Below, piece after piece: positions 12,091 through 24,170 of a DNA stretch of 64,000 nucleotides (within the stretch, counting starts at the first letter, position 1; each line of letters begins with the position of its first letter). The notes below the pieces were generated by a model. That model did not search any database, was not told the DNA's origin, and saw nothing but the letters and a program-made list of their open reading frames with translations. The DNA is from Prochilodus magdalenae (taxonomy: Eukaryota > Chordata > Actinopteri > Characiformes > Prochilodontidae), in the NCBI GenBank assembly GCA_024036415.1, contig JAMWET010003067.1, forward strand, positions 198,501 to 262,500, given 5' to 3'. Both the position numbers and the translations under genes were made by a program.

Positions 12091-12186
12091 TTTCTGTTCT
12101 GTCGAGACATCGTCTGCTTCTCCGGTGCGTTAACTGATTAACAGTTAACGCTAGCATGTTAGCATAACGGCGTTAGCTAGCACAAG
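11728..12186. repeat. Long inverted repeat (98-bp arms) flanking a spacer and a (TA)n core
   Basis: The left arm 11728-11825 and right arm 12089-12186 are reverse complements over ~98 bp with about three mismatches. Both carry GTGCTAGCTAACGCCGTTAT, TGCTAACATGCTAGCGTTAA and CACCGGAGAAGCAGACG. The spacer of ~263 bp holds unique sequence and then an uninterrupted (TA)n array at 11995-12088 abutting the right arm. The structure can form a large hairpin. It may be a fold-back transposon, a recent inverted duplication at an unstable TA array, or an assembly artefact. Confidence 0.9.
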
Positions 12187-12385
12187 TTTCACGGGTTAGT
12201 TTTATTTCACCGTGTCTTAAAACTCACTACCGCGATAACCCAGCTGCACACGGACCGCACAGTCGGACTGCAGTACTTTAATTTTTAAATACATTTTGGA
12301 TAAACTAAATTAAGTAAGCTTAGTTGACCTTAGCTGAGACTTAGTGTCTACTTGTAAAAGAGACAATTAACCACCTCCGCATCCG

Positions 12386-12389
<4 letters not shown>

Positions 12390-12436
<47 letters not shown>
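12390..12436. repeat. (TA)n microsatellite
   Basis: Perfect TA dinucleotide array, about 200 bp right of the large inverted repeat. Confidence 0.95.
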
Positions 12437-12443
<7 letters not shown>

Positions 12444-15185
12444 TAGTCATTTAAAGTCTCTGAAAACATCTTACTGCTTAAATGCTTCTTAATAAATGTT
12501 TTAAAGCTGTGAAATTGCCCTAGATAAATAAATTCGAATTATTCGAATTATTATTTTATCAGTCAGAACACATATCATTATTATTATTATTCTCCAACAC
12601 AGAGAAGGTGTTTTTTTAATTCATTTTAATACTCATAACATTTATCAACATCACAAACAGTTCAGTAATGAATTCTGTGCCTTAAGTCTTACAAAGTGCA
12701 AAACTACACATTGCTTGACCGCTGCACCATGTGTTCTGATTAGAAGGAAGCAGCTATTTCCACTAGATGGCAGTATTACATTTGTGCAGGACCAAACATA
12801 GAAACATAGAAACTCACTGAGGGCCAATAAACTTAATGCTTGAACTTGTTTAAGAAATGTGTTTTACTTTATTTACTGCTGTGTTCTGGATAAATTAAAT
12901 ACATAAACCTCTCACTAAAAAGATCTGGCCAGGTTCGACAGTGCTGCTTTTGGCCTACTAATGAGCCCACTAGACTTACTGTTATTTTGCAGCAGTTCTT
13001 TTTAAGAAACTCCTTTCTGGTTTTGCAGAACAAAAGTTCACAACACAAGATTAAAGTAAGTAATGGGAAATAGTGTTGGAAAAGGATCCTCTTATACAAT
13101 GCACAACACTGTAACAGCATGACTTAGACAAGCCTACTGAGCATTAAAGCATGGTAAATGGTCTGCATAAACCCAGCATTTATAGGAAACCTGGAAATAT
13201 GCTGAGGCAGATGCAGTTCCTTCTTCCATTAGCTGATGAAGCTCCATACCGTGCCTGACTGACCCACAATCTTATTACAGAATAAGCATTGCTATGTCAA
13301 TATGCTGATATCCACTAGAAATTTTGTCTATTAGTGTGGCCAATAAAATTATTTTAAAGCAGGGATGATGTGTGCTGGCTTCCTTGTTGTCAATAATATC
13401 CATGCTACTGCATTTGGTATAAGTCATAGCAAATGTATAATTTTCTTGGGAAGCTCACTAAATAGAGCATTACAGCAATTAGGTTTGCTAAAACATTTGT
13501 ATAATTATTTAAATGGGGGATAAAACAGAAGTCAGAGTCTAAAATTACACACAGGTTTTGTGCTTTTGATTTGACAACTAATTTAAAAAGGCCTCATTCC
13601 TCACAGCTCAGTTTCCACTAGGATTTAGTACTAAGATGCAGACTAAGATGAGCCAGAATGGATGATTTATGCGAGTCACCATTAAGATTCAGGCCATGCA
13701 CAATGGACTACTGTCATTTCTGTACAATGGTTAGAATGAAAACCTGTCTGTATTGTTTGTAGTAAATTATTGGATCCCAAGTATGCACATATACAGTTGT
13801 TATGAAAGTAACCCTCTTTAAGATTTTACTTAACAGGGAAGTTTGAAATAAATGCCATAGGATCTTTTTATCCTTTAAGACCTCTTGAAAAAGCATAGCT
13901 GCTGTTTAGTTCATTGTTTTGCACACAGTCAGAACAGATCTTAAAATTGAAGTAGGAACAGCATCAAGATCGCATATGGTTTTAGGCTCCTGATGATTTA
14001 TATCAAAGAATAATGTCATAACTAATATATTTCCATGGTAAAATAACATTGACAAGGTAACAGGAACAAGACTGTTCTGATGAGCCAGGACAGCTGTGGG
14101 AACTCCTTGTAGTGGTTGAGCTGTGCTTTCAATCAATGCTAGTTTATCATATAAATGCGCATCTTTTAGGTGACAGATTATCATGTGACACATTAGCAGA
14201 GTAAGTAAGGGTTACTCAAGCCGTCGGTTATTGAAGAGTACTCGGGTGTTTGTGTGTAAGATTTTGAGTCTGGGTTTTTAATAGCAGTGTTGTATGTGCA
14301 AAATGTTTCTTGAGAAAATTACAATGTTCCCACAGTTTGTTTGTGGTCAGATCCATGGCAATTTCTGTTAAGATCATTATTTATCCAAACAGTTTTATAA
14401 GTGCATAAGCTTTTCATTAGTTTTACTGGGGCGAGTATCTGTATCAAGGCCCTCCCTATGTTTGTATTTAGGGTCTGATCCAGATCATTACAGTAGGGAG
14501 ACAGTGGTGTGGATGGGGCATTATTAAACACTAAGAGTTTATAGGGCACTTTTTAATGAAAGTTTCAGAAATATGCTTCCTGACTTGGAAATTACACAGA
14601 ATGGTCTGAGGTATAAGGCGTGACCATGTTTGTGAGTGGTGTTGGTTCTAATGAATTCTGTGGGATTTTTGTTTATAGACTTCTCAATATGCAGATTGAT
14701 GTTTCCAGTGAAAAGAACCTCATCATCAAAAGTAGATGAAGCAAATTCCCCAAAGAAACTAACATTTTGATTAGGAGACCAATAACTAAATGCACTGAAG
14801 TGTTAGATGGTAAATGAGAATGTGTTTGCAGGATTGCAAGAATTAGTTAATCAGAGCACAGAAGCTTAGGGAAAACTAATAGATTCCTGTGGAGATCTAC
14901 TTACAATTAAACTTCAACAGTGCGCCATCATAGTCTGACACACAACATTTACAATCATGTGACTTAACTGAGAGATGTTTCTCCATTGTTTGAATAGAGT
15001 GGCGAATCTCAGGTTATGTGAAATGTAACATTTTAAAGCTGTCAGAGAGGACAGATCTCAGACAGATCAGAAGCAAACTTCTCATGGGAGGATGAAAAGG
15101 CTGTCACAGTAAGACTGAATCTTTCTGTGTAGGGACCTGCTTGACTCGCAGAAGGAGAGCAAATGTCTTAGATGAATTTCGATGA
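12437..15185. other. Intergenic, no gene identified
   Basis: AT-rich DNA. Part of it (~13360-13480, with 'TAGAGCATTACAGCAATTAG') resembles the dispersed repeat also present at 19070-19440. Minus-strand frames of 60-95 codons at 12869-14549 have no recognisable motif, splice context or known similarity. Confidence 0.4.
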
Positions 15186-15189
15186 GCTG

Positions 15190-16140
15190 GTGAATCATGG
15201 GCTCCACACTACAGTCCATGAGTATTTTTTAAATGCTGTGTTCTTGAATGCATTAGTGAGTAAAGTAACAACAGGTTAACCATATACTGTAGAACTGGAG
15301 GGACTACTATACTGAGCAAACTACATTGTATGGGGAGAAATAAAGTAGACACCTGATGTTCAATGAGGTTGAGGTCAGGGCTCTGGCAGGCCACTGGAAG
15401 TCCTCCACACTAAACTAATCAAAACTTTATCTACCTCATTCTGCACACAGGGGCACAGCCAAGTTTTCCCCAAACTGTTGTCACAAAGATGGAAGCATGC
15501 AATGCCTAAAATGATTTTGTATGCTGTACCATTAAAATTAGCCTTCAGCTGGAACTATGGAGTTCAGAAAAAACACCCCAGACCATTATCCCACATCTGG
15601 CAAATGTTACTGTTGGTACACTGTGCATTTTGGTAGGAAGTGTTTTCCTGGCATCTGCCAAACCCAGATTCATCTATCAGACTGCCATGTGGCGAAGCAT
15701 CAGTAATCACTTCTGAGAACACGTTTTCACTGCTCCAGAGTCCAGTAATGGCATGCTTTACATGTCTCTAGCCAACTCTTAATCATTGTGCATAGTGATC
15801 CCCCATGAAAACCCATTTCATGAAGCCCTCAACTCACAGTTATTATGCTGATGTTGTTTTGAAAAATAGTGTGGATCTCTGTAGCAAGTGATAGAACAGA
15901 AGTTCAGGTATTTTTATATGACGTACACTTCAGCACTTCGTGTGTTCTACTCCATTGCTAAGCTGTTGTTGCTCCTGGACACATCCGATACACAATAACT
16001 AGACTTTTGACTGTGGCAGATCATTAGAACAAAAATACTTGTGGCAAAAACTTTTAAAAGCATGGCCACATAGTTTTGTATATATGAACTGGACGGATGA
16101 TATATTAAAGGCCACATTCTTCTGACCATGTAGTGTATAT
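15190..16140 (-). mobile_element. Decayed Tc1-like transposon, transposase antisense to the plus strand
   Basis: Recognisable landmarks of a very common fish Tc1 family run in order on the plus strand. They are 'CAATGAGGTTGAGGTCAGGG' near 15360, 'CAGACCATTATCCCACATCT' near 15580, 'GCCAAACCCAGATTCATCTA' near 15658, 'TTTTCACTGCTCCAGAGTCC' near 15725 and 'ACCCATTTCATGAAG' near 15810. They encode transposase on the minus strand (for example Leu-His-Glu-Met-Gly-Phe-His). The frame is destroyed by substitutions and indels. Short minus-strand frames here are remnants. Confidence 0.8.
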
Positions 16141-16144
16141 ATAT

Positions 16145-16345
16145 GCTCATCGTAAAAATAGTTCCACCCAGAAGGAATCAAGACAGAAATAAAAACTTGG
16201 TGGTTTGGCTTGACATAATGAGACATGCGAATGATTCAACTAAGCCAGGACAGACCTTTCACTGTACCAGACTGATTATATAAGGTCCTTCTGTTGCACC
16301 TGCTTCCCTTCTGATTCATGCTGTTGTGCGGGTAGCATCCTTTTC
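16145..16345. mobile_element. Left-end fragment of the AGTTGCACCCAGAAGG TIR family
   Basis: The edge reads AAAATAGTTCCACCCAGAAG, then sequence collinear with the fuller copy at 63053-63646: 'AATAAAAACTTGGTGGTTTG', the 'TATATAAGGTCCTTCTGTTG' region and 'GTAGCATCC'. Only the left ~200 bp is kept. It sits directly against the right end of the Tc1 remnant. Confidence 0.7.
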
Positions 16346-18890
16346 ACACAAAGTATGCCTCAGTGAAGAGTTCGAAAGCACAGGGCTCTGGGAAGTGGGA
16401 TGGCCTTATCGGCATATTGCGCACCTTTTTTTTTTAATGAGTGTATACAAACTTGAGAACGTTATGTTATATGTATTGCGTATGCCTTTATCGCGTATGA
16501 AAGGTGCTGTGGTTACAAAATGGCTTATTCAGTTTAGGAGGGGTTTCAGAATGTGCACTATCCCTCTAAACACACACGTGTGCTTTTGGCCAGGTGTATC
16601 ACCAGCTGTTTTGTAGGGTCTCTCCAGGGTGCCAGAGCAGAGAGACTAAGCGCTGTGTTCTCCATGCCTTTCATCCTTGGCCACCAAGCCACAAAAACCC
16701 CACAAGAGGGCTGGACATGTCCAATAAAACACTGACTCTAGGTTTTGGTGGTGTCATCCAGCATTGTTGTCCAGGTGTCCTTGCTGCTGTGTCTTACAGC
16801 TGGGTTGCACTGGTAACCTTCACCAAAATGCTTCCTCTGCAGCTTTAAGCCCAGCGCTTGTCTCAACACTAATAATGTCTCTCCCATCGCGTCCTACCCA
16901 CGGTGGTCCGCGACCATATAGTGTAATTTCCACACAGGTCTAAAACGCCGCTGTGCAAAGAAAAACGTAACTCAATCTGTTGATTTTTACTTTTATGCAT
17001 CATTTGAACACAGCAACATTCCATGATGAATGAACCAACAGAAATGACCCAAAATCACTTGGAAATAATTTTGGTTCCATTAACTTACATTTAAACTAAG
17101 TGAGATTTTTGCCCTCTCTTGTAAAGATGCCATTTAGGAGATTTTTCTTTGGACAGCGGCAAATAGCATCATACCCCAAGTCAAGGCCAGTTTGGAATGT
17201 GGATTCCCTCTTGCAGCACCATTCATGTGGCATCCATGTTCCAGAACTAATTATTCAGCATCAATCACTGGCCTCATCAGTGCTCCTTTGGCTCCTCGGA
17301 GGAGAATATGTGTCTGTATGTGTGTTTCACAACACTGTCCACCTTTTCAAACTCACATCATTTTCAAAGTCAGGTAAGGAGCTGAATGTAAGTGGTAGAG
17401 AATCTGTGTGTGTGCGTGTGTGTGAGTAGGTAGGTGGGTGTATCCATGCACCCTGTTTTGTATTCTGTGCTAGTCTTGGTCGCCAACAGCGGATCTATAT
17501 TTAGCCTCACGTGAGTGGGCAGCAGAGGAGGGCAATGCTGCACTAAAAATATCCCTTCCTCAATTCTTTCATATCTATTTATCCTCCTGCTCTCTCTCTC
17601 CGTTACCCATCTTTCTTTGCTGCTCTTCCAAACTTCTGTATCCCCCACCATTTGCTTCTTTTGAGTTCTTCCTAGTCTTCATATTTGTCGCTGATTTGTC
17701 CTTATTCCCTTTTCATCCGTAACTCCTCTTCTACTCTTCTGTTATTAATTTGTCTGTCTAATTCTCTCTCTATCTTGCACATTACCCACGTTGGAATGTA
17801 GGTCAGTGTGCCTGTTGAAATAACGTATAGCTGTCGCACAATAGAAACAGTTCTGTCTCTGCTGGCGTGTGCTTATTGTGTGTTTGTGCTGCGCTTTATT
17901 CATTAGTCATGTGTGTGGGCTGATTTCACGGCACGTGCCGTGTTGTGGGGGGATTTTATAAAAAAAAAACAAAAAAAAACGAATGACGCAAGTGTGTCTC
18001 GCATCCAGACGTAGCCCAGAAATACACACTTCACGTCTTTCTCTCTCTCTCACACACATGCACCTCCCCAGTTCTGCTCTGAATTTTAACACCTCAATTA
18101 CAATGCTTCATGGAATTGAACATACACTTAAATGGCATGGAGGATTTACAAGGTTAGGAAAGGAATTTACAATTATATGCAATATTGAATAGGATAACCA
18201 ATAACTGTTGACATTGAGAAGAAAGTCTGAATAAACCTCAGTCATTGTTTCTTTTGAAACTAGTGACTACTGTATGTAGTGTATCATAGTAAAAACAATG
18301 AACATCACCAGGAGAAAGAAGCATTTAGGGTTTTGTGAGGTAGAGGATGAGATGTCTGATTAGTCTGTGATTAAACAGCAGGATCATTGTATGGGTTCAT
18401 AGGATGTAGGCAAAGTACTGTACAGCAAGAAGCTGCATGATAGGTAAACTGGTCAGAAATGCAGGCAGACAGTGGCACCCAGTCAAGTCAAATAAAGCAG
18501 TAGCATCACAGAGTGCACAGTATGGGCAGTAGCTCTGCATCAGACCACACAGTTCAGCTCAGACAAAAAAATAGACAGACAATTAACTCTAATAGAAGAA
18601 CTAAAAAAAAACACTATATGTCGCTAACCCTGGCTATTACAGCATAACTAAAAAAGGAGAGCCAGAAGGTAACAACAATATGAGGGTTCTGTGAGAAGTC
18701 AATACCCCTCCACTTCACCATCAACAAACCTGACTGAATGCATACGAGGAGCAGGACAACAGCACCACCATTCTCAGTTTACCATAATACTCTGTCAGTG
18801 GACTCCCAGATCTGCACCTTCTATCTTGCAGGAAAACTAGTCATCAAAGACTCGACTGAACAGGTACGTTTGAAGCTGGGGGACTTTGAA
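16346..18890. other. Intergenic, no gene identified
   Basis: Several overlapping frames of 60-109 codons (for example 16326-16616 and 17100-17429 on plus) show no conserved domain, and no credible splice chain joins them. At ~18040-18060 there is a CT/CA low-complexity tract, and a poly-A-rich tract lies near 17960-17980. Confidence 0.4.
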
Positions 18891-18899
18891 TGAAAGGTT

Positions 18900-19560
18900 G
18901 TCCCCCTGATGTAACTTTATTAATTCTAGAAATTATTAGAGAGCCAGCACTTTACGCTCTCATACGAGTTCATGTGTTACGAGTTCATGTGTCGGGTTAT
19001 AATACAAGATCAGTTTAGTGAGGAGTGAGGCCATTTTCAATATGTCAAAAATAGAATTTTTTATCTAAATGTGGAATTTAACTGGCAACCAGTGTAAGGA
19101 CGATAAGACTGGGCTGATATGATCAGTAAGGACTCTGGCTGCAGCGTTCTGGACGAACTGGAGCTTATTAAGGCTTTTGCTGGAACAACTAGAAAGCAGG
19201 CCATTACAGTAATCCAACCTCAACGTAATAAAGGCAACATCTAGCTTTTCTGCATCCTGTAGGGACAGTGCCTTGTAATATGGTGTAGATATAGGAAAGC
19301 TATTCTAGTAATATTAGTTATTTGTTTATCAAAGGCCAGATCAGGGTTGTCTGTGACACCAAGGCTTTTTACAGATGCACCTGGTGTGACTCAGAAGCTA
19401 TTAGGAGTCGAGCAGGTGGAAGTTACTTAACGTCCAGTGTTTTGCCCAGTCCACTTTCATGTTAATCTGAAACGTATCATCTGGTCTGGCTGATATATAC
19501 AATTGTCATCAGCATAGCAGTGCAAACAGTATGCCATGTTTTCTGATAATGTTAATTAGT
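18900..19560. repeat. Dispersed teleost repeat, class uncertain
   Basis: Phrases such as GGCTGCAGCGTTCTGGACGA, 'GAAAGCAGGCCATTACAGTA', 'ATCCAACCT' and 'CAAGGCTTTTTACAGATGCA' belong to a highly repeated fish sequence. It has no intact frame. A related fragment is present near 13360-13480. Confidence 0.6.
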
Positions 19561-21765
19561 GGTACATACAATACATTAGATAATTAATGTCGTATGGTAA
19601 GATCTAACACATGAAAAGAGCTATGGATTCCTGTAAATGTGAAAGACGCAGGCTACAGGCAAGCAGACACATTAAAACAATCTCATAAATCAATTAAACT
19701 TCAACACTATCTGCACTTAAATCTGCAGTTCTTCCTTAACACGTAGGCTATTACTACTAAAGCAGCTTATTTGGTACATATGACCAAACTGACTGTTTTT
19801 CTAAGGTATTTCCTTAAAGTTATCACACTTATGACTTCAATTTCATGCACAGGAGCGTTAGCCTGCATATAAAAACTTTGTTTCAGCTTTTTAACCCGAC
19901 TTGTAATTCAGTGGATCTGAAGTTTAGAGGAAAAATGTCTGTATAGGGAAGTCCAGGTTTCTAAAGTGAAAACCAGGGACATTTCTAGTTTGGTGTTCTT
20001 GTCTATAAAGCAAAGTGTTACATTTCTGAATCAAACCAATATTCAGATTAGAGGGTGTGATGATGTTCACATCAACATGAACTGACAGACAACAGTCATT
20101 AGCCAGGTATGTAACAAAAGTCACTACTGGTAAAAAATTACAGCCACATTAAAAAAAACAACAACACAATGCCCATGCAGTTAGAAGAACCTTTACTTTA
20201 TGCAAGAAAAATACAGACTAATGAGCTGAAAAAGCTGAAATAAGCTTATTTGTTGTTTCGGTTATTGATTACACTCTGTGTGTGTAAAAGAGCATGGACA
20301 AGTATTACTGCCCAAACCAGCTGCCAGACCAAGACACCATAGGCTGCAAAGTACAGGGCAAACTAGCATTTATTTATTGTTGTTTATTTAAGCTATAAGG
20401 CATCATCTTGTAAAAACAGTAAACCAAAGTGCAAAGCCAATGAAACTAGCCTTAAGCTAGTCAGATACATTAGTAGATCTTAATGATAAAATATGGCTGT
20501 GGAGGTAAGCTAATGCCCAAAACAAACTAGACTCAAAAGTAAAATAAAAGTAGAATAGACTAAACCCACCTGCCTGTCAAAGAGAAAAATGTTAACCAAA
20601 GTCAATAGGGCACTCACCCCCTTTCTTACCGCCAGAGCCCTTTTACAATGCCTTCCAGCAAGCGCACACAAACAGGCCAAGACACGAGCTAGCAAACAGG
20701 TCGCAAAAGTGGCCTGGTCTGGTCAGTAGGAGGCAGATGGCACAGGTGCAAACACAGGGACAACACTGCCGCCCACGCACTCATGTCTGCCCCTTAAATC
20801 GCTGGAGCACCCCCTGCTGCACCCAATCACAGTCCTCCAGGCACTGATCTTATACAGAACAGGGATGAACAAGAGAAAGAGCATAGGACCACCAAAAACA
20901 CCATCCCATATACAATATAATGGTGCCAATAAAGATTTCATTTCAGTGTGACCCCCAACACACCAGTCACACCACTGCACACACACTAACCCTCTAAAAA
21001 TGGCTATTACTTTAGTAAAAACTCATCATCACAAATGATATTCATTTCCACCCAAGGCATGCAGCAATGGCCATCTTACTTAATTTGTCTCTCTGAGGAC
21101 TAAACAGAGGTGAGCGGTCTGTGTACACTTACAGTGTACATGTAATGCAGTATGTCTAGGTAGTAGGAGGAAATGTCACACTCAAATAAACAGCTTGGTT
21201 TCCATGGCAGCTTAAACCCGGCACGCGTCAGTGTTCTCTCCTCTTCATCTTCTGACGTTCCCAGCAAACACGCGCGTACAGGGAGCATTACAGATATAGA
21301 TGTTCTTAGCTATATTGAAGCAGAAGTGCAGGACTCCTTTCCACGTGACTAAAGTAACTACAGTTACAGCTCAGTAAAATATAGATGCTCGTGATCCTCT
21401 CTCTCTCTCTGACTGCTGGTCGAACTCTTAATACAGTAAGCATTTAAGCATCCTAATAACTCCAGACAGAATGAAATCAGGCTGGGAATTAAATGTGATG
21501 ACTTCAAAAGACAATACAAAAGTCAGGTAAAATTTTGCAAAATGAAGCACCATCAGTTACAGTAATGCATTGCAGAACAGCAATTTCAGGTGACAACTGA
21601 AAACACCATATCATATGACATACTGGAACTAGATTAGTTTTGCTCATCAAAACTGGTTGCTCATTATCACTTAGTCTATCTAATGCTGGAATTTAACAGA
21701 CTACTTATGTTATGATGCATTTCCGTTTAAAAATACAGAGTCTCTTGTTTCCCGTAATTATGTTC
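19561..21765. other. Intergenic, no gene identified
   Basis: Minus-strand frames of 61-87 codons (20510-20986, 21100-21288) have no recognisable domain. A short (CT)n tract is present near 21398-21412. No RNA gene was recognised. Confidence 0.4.
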
Positions 21766-21769
21766 ACAT

Positions 21770-22110
21770 GTGTGGTGCAGACCCCATGAAGTCCTGGACC
21801 CCAGTTGTCAACAAGGCACTGTGCAGACTGGTGGTGGTTCCATTCCAGTGTGGGGTATGTTCTCATGGCATGGGTTGGGTCCACTGATCTTCCGGAACAC
21901 GACACTGGTGGGGGCCATTTGCAGCCCTAAAATATTCCCATGATGATTGGATGTTCCAGCAGGATAATGCACCATGCCATAGGGCCCAAGTTGTCCAGAA
22001 TTGGTTCGAGGAGCATTCTGGACAGTTAAGATGAATGGTGTTCCCTGCACGTTTGCCAGGAATGAGCCTGCTTTTCTCTACTAATTCACCCACAGTTTTC
22101 AAAGTATTGA
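21770..22110 (+). pseudogene. Tc1/mariner-like transposase fragment (DDE region), frameshifted
   Basis: The plus strand encodes the catalytic core in pieces: 'GGGSIPVWGMFSWHGLGPL', then 'TLVGAICSPKIFP', then 'DWMFQQDNAPCHRAQVVQN' followed by 'WFEEHSG'. The 'QQDNAPCHRA' block holds the second catalytic aspartate of Tc1/mariner enzymes. The frame changes between blocks, so the copy is dead. Overlapping minus-strand frames (21705-22102) are shadows. Confidence 0.8.
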
Positions 22111-22579
22111 AATTGTCCCAGCTCTGGAATATTCGGTCTGATTGAGAATAGTGTGCTTCTTTACCTTTTTACAATGTGACATATGGTTTTTGTACAATAT
22201 TAAAATTCAGAACTTTTTTTTCCCCATAGGAGTAAATGGGGTACAAACATTGCACACCCCTCTGCTGTACTGCTGCTCGACCACTGATTCACATACTTCT
22301 CAGGGCAGACCCGCAAATTCAATGTTGTTCTAACCTGCTACTCTGTGAATCTGCACTCCTCCAATCCAATTGACACTCTGTGTCTATCTCAAAACATTTC
22401 TCAAATTTTTATATACTCAGCAAATTCCCATGTCCTTCACCATTTTGTGTCAGATAACCCTGTATAATGGCCTTTTAAAATAATGATTCTCCCTGACCTC
22501 TGTACATGAGGCACTGTACTTCACTTGATTGAAGTCCATTACTTAACACTCTAAAACACAGGTATGTATTAATATGTTA

Positions 22580-23070
22580 TAACCAGGGTTGGGCAAAATA
22601 CTAAATACTACATGTACTGTCCTAAAGGTTTTCAGTCATATATTCTGTTACAACACATAACACACTTGGTAAGGCAGATGGGAAAAATGGTGGTAAAGGT
22701 GCCCTCGACTAGAAAACTGTATTTCCGTGATCTTGCTTGAATAAACCACAAACACTGTCGTCTTCTTCTTCAAATACTAATGTGTTTGTAAAAAAAGGTT
22801 GTACAAGGAGCTGTTTTCAAAATTTTGGGGTTGTCATTTTGGGGGGGGGGGAGTCAGGACTCATGTCTAAAAATGAGTGCTGTGACGGTGCTGCACTGCA
22901 CTGTCTGTTCACTGTGTCTAATAAATTTGTTTACACACGTATGTCTGCATGTTTGCACTTTGTTCCTTACTTTCATGTTGCACCTTGTTCATGGAGGAAC
23001 ATAATTTCCCTCCACTGTGTACTTGTACAAGGATGGAGTGACAATAAAAGTCTCGTGACGTAACTTGACT
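22580..23070 (+). repeat. Non-LTR retroposon 3' tail
   Basis: From ~22862 the sequence contains CATGTTGCACCTTGTTCATG, then 'CTCCACTGTGTACTTGTACA' and 'GGAGTGACAATAAAAGTCTC', ending in TTGACTTGACT. This is the typical 3' end of an L2/Rex-like fish LINE, with its short tandem tail. A run of 11-12 G occurs at ~22841-22852. Near 22585 'CCAGGGTTGGGCAAAATAC' resembles the end of a dispersed fish DNA repeat. Confidence 0.65.
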
Positions 23071-23735
23071 TGACTGGACTGTCACAAAATGCTAAATTTT
23101 CTGATTGTGCTGATTCTAAAATGGTTAAACAAGCATTGATGTGGTTTCTTGTATGAGAGTATACGTTTTTAGTCAGTGGATAAGTATTCTGAAAGTAGTC
23201 TTCTAAAAGTGTTCTGAATTCTGCCTGTAGCAATGGTCATTTGAGTGGTCAAACGCCACCATCACATCACTGTCACTTAAGTTCTGAGAATAACACACAT
23301 AATACCTGCTTTGAGGGGGTCATGTGGGGGTCCCATATGAATGAAATGGTTGATACTGTAATATCACATGCCTATATTGTATATTATCATTATTATATTC
23401 AGTGTTACTAAGATGTGTATGTGTTATTTAAAACATGGTGCTGACATAAAAGTAAATAAATAAACAGGCCAGTCCCAGACATGGTGAGTCCTTTATTTCT
23501 TTTCTCATCATGCAGGCTTTATTTTGCCTTTGTACTGGATCTGTAGAAAAGAACAGTTCATGTGCATCAAACAACAGAGCAAATAGAAAAGAACAAAAGA
23601 TACAAACTATTTACAGTTTCTATAGACAGCACCATTCAGTGAGACCAAAACCCTGTCTTATATATAATAGTAAATAAATTGCATCATCTGGTAGACATTA
23701 TTCTAATGCACTCCCGCTTGTTTAGGTTGCTACTC

Positions 23736-23773
23736 ATGTCAGTACATGATTCTTTGAAATCATGTACTGACAT
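23736..23773. repeat. Perfect 16-bp hairpin
   Basis: ATGTCAGTACATGATT at 23736-23751 pairs exactly with AATCATGTACTGACAT at 23758-23773 across a 6-base loop. The flanks do not continue the pairing, so it is shorter than a normal microRNA precursor. Confidence 0.85.
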
Positions 23774-23844
23774 TGGTTAAGTATGTTAATGGTGTAGTAG
23801 GAGACTACTCTCCCCACTACTCCATTACAGTCTCTGGGAATTTA

Positions 23845-24170
23845 AGATATACACTCATTATATGGCCAAATGTATATGGACTCTTGATTATCACACCTAT
23901 TTAATTGTATTGGACACATACAGATGAATATCCCACCTCCACCAAACTTTACTATTGGTTCTATGTATTTCCGTAGATACCTTTCTGCAGGCCTCAGCCA
24001 AACCCAGACTGCCAGATAGTAATTGACCACTCCAGAGAAGTGCAATGTTTCCAGTGCTCCAGAGTCTATGTGGCTATGTGTTTTACACTATTCCAGCTGA
24101 TGCTTAGACTTGTGCATAGTGATTTTGGGCTTGTGAGCAGCTGTTTAACCATGAAATCTCATTTCATGAA
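23845..24170 (-). mobile_element. Truncated Tc1-like transposon, same family as 15190-16140
   Basis: It starts with the TIR-like 'CACTCATTATATGGCCAAAT' and skips to the inner landmarks 'CACCTCCACCAAACTTTACT', 'CAGCCAAACCCAGACTGCCA', 'CCAGTGCTCCAGAGTCTATG' and 'TCTCATTTCATGAAGA'. It is internally deleted, and the transposase (minus strand) is not intact. Confidence 0.75.

Noticed and set aside
21808..22102. Two 79-80-codon minus-strand frames
   Set aside because: They are the antisense of a Tc1/mariner transposase fragment encoded on the plus strand.
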